A stretch of 64,000 bases of DNA from Zingiber officinale (taxonomy: Eukaryota > Streptophyta > Magnoliopsida > Zingiberales > Zingiberaceae). The stretch lies in contig NC_056000.1 of assembly GCF_018446385.1 (NCBI RefSeq), forward strand, positions 78,130,688 to 78,194,687, given 5' to 3'. The notes under the pieces were generated by a model. That model saw nothing but the letters and a program-made list of their open reading frames with translations, searched no databases and was not told the DNA's origin. Below, piece after piece: positions 42,307-54,897 of the stretch; positions within the stretch are counted from its first letter, which is position 1; the number at the start of each line of letters is the position of its first letter. A program made the translations under genes and the position numbers.

Positions 42307-45300
42307 ATGGAATTTCGAGATGGACTCGGATTCGACACAAGGGTGCCTCCACCATTCATATTAACAAGCTTCGGTTCTTAGAAATCAAGAATCGAAAATT
42401 TTCATATAATGGAGATAGAACAATGGTTTGCTCTAATGAAAGGCTTCAAAGCTCCAAAGAATTCAAAATGCAAGATCCTCAAGAAGAGAAAATGGAGTTA
42501 AGAGCAAATCCAAAGGTGCATGGCGAATGACAAGGTAATCAAATTATTGGTTAGTCTATTGTCAAACACAATTCTATGTAAAATTGGAGAATTTGAAGAT
42601 GCAAAAGAATTATGGAGTAAATTAGTCAAGCTTCATGGAGAACCCTCCACTACACCAAATCAAGAGAAATCCAAAGAGGGCAACTCATTGGAGCAAGACC
42701 AAAAGGAGGAGGACACCGAGGTTGAGAGATGCTCAATATCGGAAGAAGAAGAAGCTTCATCCTCAACGGAGTGCAATGAGAAGGGCAAAGAGGGAGTATA
42801 CTCTTTGTTCCATGTAGAGGATAAAGATAAAGAGGCATTCACCTTAAGGATTGAGGGGGAACGACCTTCGTTGACACCAGATCAAGAAAAAGGAGAAGCT
42901 TCTACTTCCAGGTCAAGAGAAGAAGAAGATGGGGTAACCTCTACAACACAAGGAAAATCAAATGGAGAATTAAGTGTCATCCCTACCCATGAAGGTATAA
43001 TTAGCTCAAGTAAAAATAAAAATCATATTATATATTTTGAGTGTAGGGAACATGAGCACTATAAGAGCAAGTGCCCTAAATTGACCAAGAAGCAGGGACA
43101 AGTGGCACCAAAGGGCAAGGAGAAGTCCAAGGAGACCACCCCTACAATAAAGAAGAGCAAGGAGCATATAGTATGTTTCTTGTGTAATCAAAAAGGACAT
43201 TACCGGAGCCAATGTCCAAAGGGGAAGAAGTCGGTCAAGCCCAAAAGAGGAAGCACAAGTCAAGGGGGAGCTCTTAAGAACAAACCCAATGTAACATTTA
43301 TTGATGCAATTCCTCTTAGAAATAGTAAAGAGCATGTTAATTCTAATTTATATCATTTTAATGTCATTTACCATAAAAATAGAATGTATGATAGCATTAA
43401 GGAAAAACATGTAGCTCTTCATGCTAAAACTACCTCACCTAAGGTTTGGAAGGTAGATAACTACTTGAGCAAAACCACTAAGGATAGTAGATACGAGCCC
43501 AAAAATAGAAATGCTCAAGGATTTAAAGAAAAATCCAAAACTAAGTATTTAATGATAGAAAATCAAGTCTTGAGGTCAAAGCTTAATAACATGGAAAAGA
43601 CCTTAAAGAAAATCAAAACTTTTCTTAAGGGTCAAAATGGGCATAACCTAGATTTAAGACATCAAAGGTTATCCAATGACCATAGAGGTTTGGGATACAA
43701 ACCCAAGGCTAAGAAGGATGTAATATCTTATCATAGGGTTCCATATAAATATGGAACCAATCCTAGGTCTAGGGGTCAAGTCAAGGATACAAGGAAAGTT
43801 ATCCCTAGGAGTATCTTTGCAAGTGTGACTAAGACTTCTAAGAAGCCTAAGAAAGTCATTAAGAATGTCACAAGGGAAGTTATCCCTAGAGTTGACCTAG
43901 AGGAAGTGACCAAGGCTTCTAAGAATAATAGAAAAGTCATTAGGAAGGTATCAAGGGAAGTTATCCCTAGTGAATACCTAGAACATCCAAGGAGCACCAA
44001 TAGGTGTTGGTGTTGATACAGTCTGACCTGAATGTTGTTTTGCTGTTGACACTGATTTAAGTTTGTATCAGATAATTAACTCAGATTAATTACTAATCCA
44101 GGTTGACTAGGTTGACCTGAGTGAAGCTAGGTGCAAGTCCTGGTGAGTGAAGCCAGGCGAAAACCCTAGTGAGTGAAGCTAGGTGCAAGTCCTGGTGAGT
44201 GAAGCCAGGTGAAAACCCTAGTGAGTGAAGCTAGGTGCAAGTCCTGGTGAGTGAAGCCGGGCAAGAGAAAATCCAGATGGATCAAGGGTGATCGGACATC
44301 TGGTGTTGAAAAGTCCAAGAAGGAAACTTGGCATGCGGAGTCAGAGAGGGTTCGGTAGCTCGTTCTCTAGGACCAGATGAAGTCGGAGAGGCTAGGAGCT
44401 CATTTCTCCGGACTAGGTCGCAGACCGATCCAGAATAGTCTGGATCGGTCTGCAGACCGATCCGGAAATTTTATACCGATCGGTCCGCCGATCGATCGGA
44501 ATTGATCGGTGGCTCGAACGCCATCGATCGGTGCGGACCGATCGAAATCGATCGATAGCTCATGATATTCGATCGATGCGGAGACCGATCGTAAGCGTTT
44601 GGGAAGAACGCTATCGATCGGTCTCGGGACCGATCAGATTAGTGCTGATCGGTCCGCATCGATCGAGCGCGCGTATTTTCAAGCGCTATCGATCGGATCC
44701 GGGACCGATCAGATTAGTTCTGATCGGTCCGCACCGATCAGCGATGATCCAGAAAGCGTGGATCGGTCTGCAGACCGATCCACAGTATTGTTTGTTTTGC
44801 ATGTACTTTTTCTGATTGCCGTATTTGTCTTCACCATCTGTTTTTAACCATCTGCTGTGAGTCTTTTGAGCTTGCAGGTTGCAGGTCACATTCTCGTGGT
44901 TAATTTCAAATTGAGCTTCATTAAGAGAAGAAGACAAGTGCTCTTTACACTGTGATTTGCTGCAACAGATGCATTTGAGGCATCAACGTTCACTGGGTTT
45001 CTGATTGCGATTGGGCTGCGATCTGCTTGACTCCTGGGGATTGGTTCGAGCTCAGAAGACGCCAGTGATGACTGTGATATCATTGGTGTGAGTTCAGAGA
45101 ACCAGGTAAGGAGAAAGAGGGATTGGCTGCAGCGCTGATTTGCGCAGTTTTGACCAGATCTGTGACAGCAGAGATCAGATTTGAGAAGCAGTAAAAACAG
45201 CGAGAGGGGAACAAGAACAAAAACAACGAAGAAAGCTTGAAAGAAAAGTCTGTGCTGTTGTGCGAAGTTCTTGAGCTCTCGGGTGAACTGCGATCTCTGT

Positions 45301-45718
45301 TTTCTGCTACTGATACTCGCGTGGTTGTAAGCATTTCCATTCTCCTTTGCCACCGAGTTTCTGTAAGTCTCGTGCTTTAATTTAGATCTTTCTTGAGACT
45401 CTGTTGAGAGGTTGCTCCACCGAGAAGGAGACATCTTTAGCCGGAAGTTATCCGGGGTGCGATCTACCGAAGATCAAGGAGTCGTCCACCTTACGGACAC
45501 GCCGAGGAGTAGGGGCAAGTTATCCCCGAACCTCGTATATCTTTGTGTCTGCTGTGTGTGTGTTTTTCTTCCTTCGTTTTAGTTTTTCCACTTCTGCTGT
45601 GCTAACTAGTTTTTGTGTAGAACTCTCTGTCTAAGTTTTTTAAGGGGCTATTCACCCCCCTCTAGCCATCTAAGATCCCAACAGTTGGGTTCCTAGAAGC
45701 ATCTTCTCTACCTCTTAA
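42307..45718 (+). pseudogene. Copy 2 gag, with stops and split by a solo LTR
   Basis: The ATG at 42,307 is in frame with the long open stretch 42,520-44,010. Two stops lie between them (about 42,379 and 42,499). Both zinc knuckles are present: C-FE in copy 1 reads Y-FE here, so the first knuckle has lost its first Cys, and the second is C-FL-C-NQKG-H-YRSQ-C. The coiled coil 'NQVLRSKLNNMEKTLKKI' and three REVIP-type repeats are kept. At 44,010 a solo LTR enters within 'RCW'. The frame resumes at 45,689 and ends at about 45,718. The protein product would be nonfunctional. Confidence 0.85.
44011..45683 (+). mobile_element. Solo LTR in copy 2 gag, perfect duplication GTTGG
   Basis: The 1,673-bp unit starts TGTTGATACAG, ends CCCAACA and is flanked by GTTGG (44,006-44,010 and 45,684-45,688). 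It contains a short hairpin array (about 44,120-44,330) and then a GC-rich block of ATCGATCGG and GACCGATCC palindromes (about 44,410-44,780), a different palindrome type from copy 1. It ends with 'ggctattcacccccctctagcc'. No primer site, gag or polypurine tract is inside, so it is the product of LTR-LTR recombination. Confidence 0.9.
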
Positions 45719-47849
45719 ATGGGTTAGAGAGTGTAAACTCAAATTGGAAGGGTAGTTAACCCAACCTTGATGAAGTTGACACTCGGAGAGCATTTTCAAG
45801 GTTATTGTTAACTTTTGAAAATGAAATGGATTATTTTTACTCTTTGGAAGAGTAAAATGTGCCATAATTTAAGGAAATGGATTTAATTTTCATTGGCACA
45901 AAAAGGAAAAGAACAAAATAAATGTCAATTTGAGATTTGGCATTTTCTTGAAGAAAATGGGGGCAATCTAGATAAATTTTAGGTTTAGCTAAGGATTAAG
46001 GATACTTAGATAGATAATCTAGGTATATTTTATTTATACTAAAACTTGCTATGATTGTTTGCCCATTATATGCCATAACATCATATTTTGCATTCATGCT
46101 TATTATGAAAAACATAAAATATCATATCATGTCATACATAGATCATGTAGTTATAGAAGATTTTCTTTTAAAAATTATTTATTTTGATGTGTGTCATATA
46201 TCATCATGCATTATTTAATTTACTTGCAATTAAGGACAAATGACATTTACTAACAAGTGATATCCTAGGTGGATGCTCAAAATTTCTAAAATACCTAGAT
46301 AGATATGCATGATCCCTAGTTTAGGGCAAAATCAAACTTTACAGTTCACAAAGAACTATAAGGTGACTTGTATGTGTTTTAATAAACATTAGATACAGGT
46401 GAGGTGTTAGGATGATGAACAAAACTCAATATATTGATTTAGTGCATTCTTTTTGAGTTTTAGGTTCATCAAAACATATAGTTATGTGTACTCCAATCAT
46501 TGGGAAAGCTAATGTACAAGTCATGTGCATTAAGCCCAAAGAACATGGTTGGAAATTGGTTTTGAAAATGATTTTACATATGCTTTGAGCATGAAAGTTA
46601 GATATAAACTTGGAAGAAACATTGAAGTTTTTGTAAGTTTTCAAGTTTGTGTCAATCTTTAAAAATTAAAACTATTTTCATAGAAAACTATTTTTTCATG
46701 ATAGTATATACCCTAAATAATGTCTACATGAACTTTCATAATTTTTAGAATTTTGTAGAATTTTTAGGATATTTCTGAATTTCGCTGAAATTAGATTTCA
46801 GGAAATCAGAAATCCAATCGATCAGCCGATCAATTGGAGGGTCTCAATCGATCAGCTGATTGATTGAGAATGCATTTGTCGCGAGCAAAAGCTCGTTGAA
46901 TCGATCAACCGATCGATTGACCTTGGTTGGATCGATCAGCCGATCGATTCAAGGTTAAATTCTGAGAACAGAAGCTCGCGGAATCGATCAGTGGATCGAT
47001 TGAAATGGTGTCAATCGATTGAGACCCAACCCCAATCGATTGAGAAGGCTGATTTCGACTATAAATGTCTAATTTCAGCACTTTACACTATTTTTAGTCT
47101 AAGAAATCATTCATAACCCCTTAAAACATATTTTGGGGGGTTGGGGGTCGGGGGGGGGGGAGGGCGGTTCATGATGAAAACAATGATAGATTGGTTAAGG
47201 AAGACTAAGTTGAAGTTTAGGTTGAGGTTTACATTCAAATATTGATACTTAAATCTCAAAACTTCTAATTTTGAGTTTCCTAAAGGTTTAGGGATCTCAA
47301 GTCATTGTTGGTGCAATGACAGAAGTTTGGAGTATGTCTTTAGGAGGAGTCACTTGCTAAGGATATGAAAATTATTTTCCTAAACCATGGAAGGTAGTAT
47401 ATCCTTCGCTTGAAAAATGCTCAAGGATAAGCATTGGAGATAATGAAGGGTATGAGACCTTCATTGTGTTTGTGAAGAGATTTAATGCTCAAGGGTGGAC
47501 ATTGAAGATAATGAAGGGTATGTGACCTTCATTGTTGGATTGGTTAATGCTCAAGGGTGAGCATTGGAGATAATGAAGGGTATGAGACCTTCATTATGGT
47601 GTTGTGAATAACGAGTGAAGTTGTGAACAACGATGAGTAACACTTTAGGGAGAGGATTTTTTTTATATAAGCCAATAGGGGGAGAATGTAGAATTTAAGT
47701 TAGGCATTCATTACCTAAAGAGGGAGTTTACCCTCTAGGAAAGGGGGAGAATAAAGGAAACTCTCATTCATGCTTTAGCATGAAAGTAAGTTGAGGCTAT
47801 GAGATTAGCCTATTTTAAATGTATTGCCAAACATCAAAAAGGGGGAGAT
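45719..47849 (+). mobile_element. Copy 2 noncoding interior with a G-run
   Basis: It is homologous to the copy 1 interior, including ATCGAT palindromes at 46,815-47,050. At about 47,134-47,166 there is a strongly G-rich run with at least four G-tracts, absent from copies 1 and 3. No pol motif. The minus-strand ORF 46,426-46,644 lies in the conserved noncoding stretch and is not treated as a gene. Confidence 0.75.
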
Positions 47850-48022
47850 TGTTGGTACAATAACCCTAGGTCAAAGTTGACCTAGTTGACTAAGCTTGAG
47901 TTTTGATATTTGGATTTCGATGTTTGACAATACATGGAGGTTACAGATGCAATCGTCCATTTGGGAAGATTGCTGATACAATTCCCCTTTGGTCAAGGTT
48001 GACCAGTTAGATGTGAAGAAGA

Positions 48023-49907
48023 TGTTGGGACTGATATGTCCGCTAGAGGGGGGTGAATAGCGTCTTATCGCACGCTTGTGATTGCTTCGTCTTGAAATGC
48101 AGCGGAAAATACAATACAAAGACCACTAACTCTAGGGATTTACTTGGCATCCACCTCAAAAAGAGGTGACTAGTCCAAGGATCCACACACTCACGCACCC
48201 TTCACTATGAAATCACTCCTTTACGGTAACTAATGAATGCGGAGAAGTCTTACAAGCTCACAATACAACACAAATACAAAGAGAAACAGATACAAGGGAA
48301 ATTTTACAAGATTTGTACACCAAACCCTAATCCCAGCTTCTTCTTCTTGTTGTAACTCGCCTCTTGACTTGGACGTGCCTCCAAGAAACTTCAAGAACTG
48401 CGCTGCAAGCTTGGAGAAGATCGTTGTGAATGTCGCAGAAGAGTCGCAGGAAAGAACGCAAAGTTCTGGCGAAGAAAACGCTCCGCCCAGAATTATTACA
48501 GTATTCCCAATCGATCCAAATTAGTCCCAATCGATTGCCACGTCACATTTGCACAATCTCAGCCATTCATTGCTCGTTTTATGCTCAATGGTCACTTCCA
48601 AATCGATCAACCGATCGATTGAGACCATCTGAATTGATCGGTCGATCGATTCAAACCCATTCTGTGCTCTCGCGTCCGCGCGAGAGCTTCTCCTCCCCAA
48701 TCGATTGACCGATCGATTGGTAGATCCCAATCGATCGCCTGATCGATTGGGAAAGCTTTTGTGCTTGCGAGTAATGCTCCCAATCGATCAGCCGATCGAT
48801 TGGAGTTATCCCACACTCGCAGTACACTCCAATTGATCGACCGATCGATTGAACACTAGTTCAATCGATCGACTGATCGATTGGATAATGGTTCAATTGA
48901 TCGACCGATCAATTAGACACTTGTTCAATTGATCGACCGATCAATTAGACACTAGTTCAATCGATCGACCGATCAATTAAACACCCTGAACTTGCCTCAA
49001 ACTTAAGTTCAAGGTCTCAAACCCAACTCCCAGTCAACCATGACCTATTGGGTATCCATGCCTTGCATTTGGCCAACACCCGACCGACCTCGAATTAGCC
49101 TTCTAGCCTCCTCCATCAGCCTTACATCCCTCGGATATCTCCCATCCTTCACGCCTTGCCTTCAGGAGCTTCCTTCGGCCTCATCCTAGTTGTCGGATTA
49201 TACACCACACTGGATCAACCTCGAACTAGCCTTCTAGCTTCTGCCATCAGCCTCGCGTCCCTCGGATATCTCCCATCCTTCACGCCTTGCCTTCAGGAGC
49301 TTCCTTCGGTCTCATCCTAGTTATCGAGTTCTCCTTACCAAGTCATACTAGGATTTACCTTGCCAAGACTACATGCTTGGACTTTCAACCTATGCCAAGA
49401 TCACACTTGGACTTTCCCAATTGCCTGGCTCCTCACCAGGACTTTCTCCCTTTGCCAATATCACACTTGGACTTTTCAATTGCCTGATCTCACTTATCAG
49501 GACTTTCACTACCAAGTCTAGTCAACACTGACTTACTTGGATTTTCACTCTTGCCAACCTTCCTGTTGGACTTACCTTTGCCTAATCTCCAATTAGGACT
49601 TTCCCAGTCAAGTCTCCTGTCAACCTTAACCTACTTGACTCCTCTCTTGCCTAACCTCCAGTTAGGACTTTTTCAGATGCCTAAACTCCAGTTAGGACTT
49701 ACCCGGTCAAGTCTCCGGTCAACACTGACCCACTTGACTTGTCTTTTCATCAACCTGGTCAATCCCTTGACCATCTCCACAATCGGACGATTGCTCCAGC
49801 AATCTCCATACATTGTCAAACATCAAAACTCAATTCCTGACTCAAGCTTGATCCAACTCAAGCTTAATCAAACTGGTCAAACATGACCTAGGGAAATTGC
49901 CCTAACA
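48023..49907 (-). repeat. Copy 3 3' LTR
   Basis: The LTR is 1,885 bp, read on the plus strand from TGTTGGGACTG to CCCTAACA. AATCGATT-type palindromes lie at 48,600-48,985 and the hairpin array at 49,320-49,760. Examples of the latter (minus) are CCTAAT/ATTAGG, CCTGAT/ATCAGG, CCAAC/GTTGG and CCTAAC/GTTAGG stems. Two near-identical 110-bp units (about 49,080-49,190 and 49,210-49,320) contain 'cctccatcagcctt...ctcggatatctcccatcc'. Confidence 0.9.
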
Positions 49908-52900
49908 ATCTCCCCCTTTTTGATGTTTGACAATTCCTCTAAGTTAGGCTAAATCTAATAGCCTTAACCTCTTCTTTATACCAAGGCTAAATCCCATAGC
50001 CTTAATCTCTTCTTTATACCAAGGTTAAATCTCATAACCTTAATCTCTTCTTTATACTAAGGCTAAATCTCATAGCCTTAATCTCTCATGACAAAGCATA
50101 AATGAAGGTTTCCTTCATTCTCTCCCTTTCCTAGAGGGCAAACTCCCTCTGCTTAGGATGAAGGTCTAACTTAACCTTCCATTCTCCTCCTTTGTCACAC
50201 ATCAAATCAGAAAACAAACTCTTCTCCATAAGAGTTAACTCTTCATTGTTTACAACCTTACATGTTGTTAACAACCCCACAATGAAGATCTCATAGTCTT
50301 CATTGCCGCCAAAGCTCCCCCTTGAGCTCTACTTCACTTCACAATGCTTATCCTAGAGCATGCATCAACTTCCCAATGAAACTCCTATTCATTTTATTCA
50401 ATGCTCCCCCTTGAGCAGTAATCTTCTTCTCAATGCTCATCCAAGAGCATGTTTCACTTTACCAATGAAGGTCTGATCCCCTTCATTAACCTAATGCTCC
50501 CCCTTGAGCAGTAATCTACTCCACAATGCTCAGCCGAGAGCATTTATTATCCTAGCAATGAAGATAACCAATCTTCCATTGCTCCCCAATACTCGACCCT
50601 GAGTATTAATTCATCATGAAGGTTTAGCCCACCTTCCAAGGTCTTTAAAAAGATTTTTATGTTTTCAAAGAGTAACTCCCCCTAAAAACATGGTCAAATT
50701 TCTATCATTGCACCAACAATGACTTGGGGTTCCTAAATAATTAGGAAAACCAAAACTCAAAATTTTGAGGTTTAAAATTCAATAAAGAAGCTAAACCTCA
50801 ACCTAAACTTCACCTAAATCTACCTTAACCAATCCATACTTGCTTTCAACATGAAAACTCCCCCTAAATGGATACAAGTGTATGCCAAAGGGTTAGGAAT
50901 GGTTAATGACCCTTGAAAACCAAAACTTGAAGTTTTAAGGTTCCAAAATTCAGAATTGAAACTAAACCTTATCCTAAATTAACCAATCCATACTTATTTT
51001 CATCATGAAAACTCCCCTAAATGTCTACAAATGTATTCCAAGGGGTTTGGAATGGTTATTGGGACTCGAAGTGACTTGAAGTGCTGAAATCAGGTTTTTC
51101 AGGCCAAAATCAGACTTCCCAATCGATTGAAGTTGAGACTCAATCGATTGAAATCACTTCAATCGATCCATTGATCGATTCCGCAAGCTACTGCTCGCAG
51201 AAATACCCTCTAAATCGATCCACTGATCGATCCAGCCTGGGTCAATCAATCGGCTGATCGATTTAATACCCTTTTGGTCATGGGAAATGGCTTCCAATCG
51301 ATCGACTGATTGATTGGGTTTCTGATTTCCTGTAATTCAATTTTAGCGAAATTCAGAAACTCCCCAAAAATTCTATAAAATTCTAAAAATCATGAAAAAT
51401 TCATGTAGACATTATTTAGGGTATACTTTATCAAGAAAAAAATAGTTTTCTATGAAAATACTTCTTATTTTCAAATATTGACACAAATTTGAAAACTTAT
51501 AAAAACTTTAGTGTTTTTTTCAAGTTTGTGTTTAACTATTCAATGGTGGTCACTATCAAAAGATAGTCTTCACTAAAGTTTTCCAAAAGCATTTTAAAAG
51601 ATTTTCAAAACCAATATCCAGCCATGTTCTTTGGGTTCAATGCACATGACTTGTACATTAGCTTTCCCAATGATGGGAAGACACATAACTATGTGTTTTG
51701 ATGAACCTAAAACTTAACAAGATGCACTAATCAACATCTTGAGTTTTGTTCATCATCCTAACATCTCACTTGTATCTAATGTGTACTAAAACACATACAA
51801 GTCACCTTATGATTCTTTGTGAGATGTATATTTGTTTTTGCCCTAAACTAAGGGATCATGCATATCTATTTAGGCATTAAGAAACTTATTATCATCCACC
51901 TAGGATGTCATTTGGTATAATCCCACTTGTTGGGATATTTACCGTTCTTAATAAATGTCTTTTGTCCTTAATTACAAAGAAATTAATATAATGCATGATG
52001 ATCAATGGCATACATCAAAATAAGCAATTTTCAAAAGAAAAACATGCTATAGCTACATGATGTATGTATGACATGACATGGTATTTTTATATTTTTTATA
52101 ATAATTATGAATGCAAAAATAAATATGATGTCATGACATATGATGGGCAAACAATCATGGCATTTTAGCATAGACAAAATATACCTAGATAATCTATCTA
52201 AGTATCCTTAATTCTTAGCTAAACCTTAAAATTAAATCCTTGATTGCTCAATTTCATCAAGAGTGTGCCAAACCCAATTTTGACATTTCTTTTTCCCTTT
52301 CTAAATTTGTGTCATTTTAAATTAAACAAATTCCTCAAAGTATGGCATATTTTACTCTTTCAAAGAGTAAATGAAATCAAATTAAGGTGTAGATTCACCT
52401 TTAACCTTCTAAGAAAAATGTCAAACCCCCTAACTTAGCATTTCTTATCCTTTTCTAAATGTGTCCATTTAACTTAAGTTTAAGTCCTCAAAGTTTGACA
52501 CATTTTACTCTCCTAAAGAGTGAACATCTTACATTAGGACATAGATTTTCCTTTAATTATCCTAAGACAATACCAACACCCCAATTTGGTATTTCTTATG
52601 TTTTCCCAATTGTGCCAAGTTAAATTAAACATAATTCCTTAAGATTTGGCACATGTTACTCTTTCCAAGTGTGCCAATTTTGGATTAAGGTTTACATTTT
52701 CCTTGATTCCATAAGAAAATGTCGAATTCCAAATTTGGCATTACTTTTTCTTCTCTCAAGTGTGTCAATTAAAATTAATTTCAAATCCTCAACACTTGGC
52801 ATCTTTTTGCCCTTCAAGGCTTAATCACATTTGATTAAAGCATGGGTTTTCTCTTAATTCCTTAAGAAAATATCAAAATTTTAACTTTATTTTTCTTATA

Positions 52901-53098
52901 CTTTTCTTAAGTGTGTCAATTTAGATTAAGTTCAACTCTTCAAATTTTAGCACATATATTGCTCTTTCAAGGAGTAACACGAATAATCCTTTTCATTTTC
53001 AAAGGTTAATAATAACCTTGAAAATGCTCTCAAATGTCAACTTTAACAAGGTTGGGTTAACTACCCTTCCAATTTGAGTTGACATTCTCTAAATTCAT
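49908..53098 (-). mobile_element. Copy 3 noncoding interior
   Basis: On the plus strand it shows repeated TCCCCCTTGAG tracts (PPT-like on the minus strand) at about 50,325-50,520, conserved stretches matching 1,470-2,919, and palindromes at 51,120-51,330. From about 52,200 to 52,990, units of 100-110 bp recur with 'TTTGGCAnnn...TTTACTCTTTCAAAGAG', an old tandem structure that also occurs in the copy 1 interior. No protein-coding gene is supported. Confidence 0.7.
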
Positions 53099-54825
53099 CT
53101 AGGGTGTAGAGAATATGCTCCTAGGAACCCAAAACCTATTGGTGCTCCTTGGATGCTCTAGGTACTCAATAGGGATAACTTCCCTAGATACCTTCTTAAG
53201 GACCTTTCTAGACTTCTTAGAAGCCTTGGTCACTTCTACTAGGTCAACTCTAGGGATTGCTTCCCTTGTAACCTTCTTTGTGACTTTACTAGACCTTTTT
53301 GGAGCCTTAGTCACCTTGGTCTTGACAAAAGTGCTCTTAGGGATGACTTCCCTTGTATTTTTGGCTTGACCACTAGACCTAGATTTTGTTTCATAGCTAT
53401 ATGAAACCCTATGATAAGAAGGAACATTTTTCTTAGTTTTAGGTTTGTATCCCAAACCTTTATGGTTACTAGATTTAGGTTTGTATCTCTCACCCATCTT
53501 ACCATTTGATGTTTCTTGGTTCCTTAAACCTAGATTATGCTCATTTTGACCCTTAAGCATATTTTCTATTCTTGCTAGGGTTCTTTATAAGTTATCAAGT
53601 CTTAACCTCAAGACTTGGTTCTCCGTCATTAAATCCATAGGTTTGTATTTTTCTTGACCCCTATGAGCATTTCTATTTTTAGGCATATATCTAAAGTCCT
53701 TAGAGTTATTGCCTACATGGTTATCTACCTTCCTAACCTTAGGTGTGATAGTTCTAGCATGAGGAGGAATGTATTTACCCTTAGTGTCATCGTGCTTCCT
53801 ACTTTCATGATAATTAGCATTAAAATAATAAGAATTATTTCTAGCATGCTTCTTATCATGTGTCAAAAGAATAGGTTTATTAAATGATACCTTAGTTTTT
53901 ACCTTAGAAGCTCCCACTAAACTTGTGCTTCCTCCTTTGACCTTGATTGACTTCTTCTCCTTTGGACATTGACTTCGATAATGTCCATTTTGATTACACA
54001 AGAAACACACAATGTGTTCCTTGCTCTTTTTGTTGTGGGGATTGTCTCCTTGGGCTTCTCCTTGCCCTTGGGTACTACTTGGCTCTTCTTTTTTGCCAAC
54101 TTGGGACACTTGCGCTTGTAGTGTCTATGCTCCCTACACTCAAAGCAAATGATATGATTTTTGTTATTTACAATTGGAGTTCCTATACCTTTGCTTGTAG
54201 GGATGATGCTTGATTCTCCATTTGATGTAGCTTGCATTGTGGAGGTTGCATCATCTTCTTCTTCTTCTTCTCTTGAGGGTGTGGGCGCTTCCACCTCTTC
54301 AACTCTTGAGGATGTGGATGCTTCCATCTCTTCCTCTCTTGAAGATGTAAAGGGTCTCTCATCTTCTTCCTTCTCCTCTTCTTTTTCTTCCTTGAATGTT
54401 GCACTCGTGTCAACATCCAATTGGTCCTTCTCTTTTTGGACCAATGAGCCCTTCTCCTTGGGCTCCTCCACTCCTTGGAGTCGTGTAGGGGTCTCATGAT
54501 AAGCAATGATCTTTTTTCAAAGATCACTTGCACTTGCGTATTCACCTACACTCACAATGATATTAGAAGGTAATAAATTTAACAATATATTCGTTACCTC
54601 CTTATCTGCCTCCGCTTGCTCCTTTTGTTCCTCGGTCCAATGTCGAGGTCGGAGGCGCTTCCCCTTCTTGTCCGTTGGAGCTTCAAATGGGTCCTCCAAG
54701 ACCATCCATTGGTTCCAATCCATTTGGAACCATGTCTCCATCCGATTCCTCCAAAAGGTGAAGTCTTCCTTGTCATATGGCGGAGGAATCCGGATGTCCC
54801 ATCCAAGTGGACCTCCCAAGTCCAT
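53099..54825 (-). pseudogene. Copy 3 gag remnant
   Basis: It starts with an intact ATG at 54,825 ('MDLGGPLGWDIRIPPPYDKE'). A stop follows at about 54,517, and at least three frames are needed to read on: an acidic SSREEEMEAS-repeat linker (about 54,430-54,200), then knuckle 1 (C-FE-C-REHR-H-YKRK-C, about 54,110-54,150). Knuckle 2 (C-FL-C-NQNG-H-YRSQ-C, about 53,970-54,010), 'NQVLRLRLDNL' and the REVIP repeats to 'STNRFWVPRSIFSTP' complete it. It uses a diverged N-terminus relative to copies 1 and 2. Confidence 0.85.
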
Positions 54826-54883
54826 CTTCTTCTTCCTCTAGCTTCTTGCTCTCTTGGCGATTAGTCCGTAGAAGAGCAACCTC

Positions 54884-54895
54884 GCTCTGATACCA
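54884..54895 (-). other. Copy 3 primer-binding site
   Basis: The minus strand reads TGGTATCAGAGC, two bases from the 5' LTR, whose first bases are mutated (TATTGGG for TGTTGGG on the plus strand). Confidence 0.9.
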
Positions 54896-54897
54896 AT

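Noticed and set aside
54161-54499. Plus-strand Ser-rich ORF
   Set aside because: It is the reverse of the acidic repeat linker of copy 3 gag.
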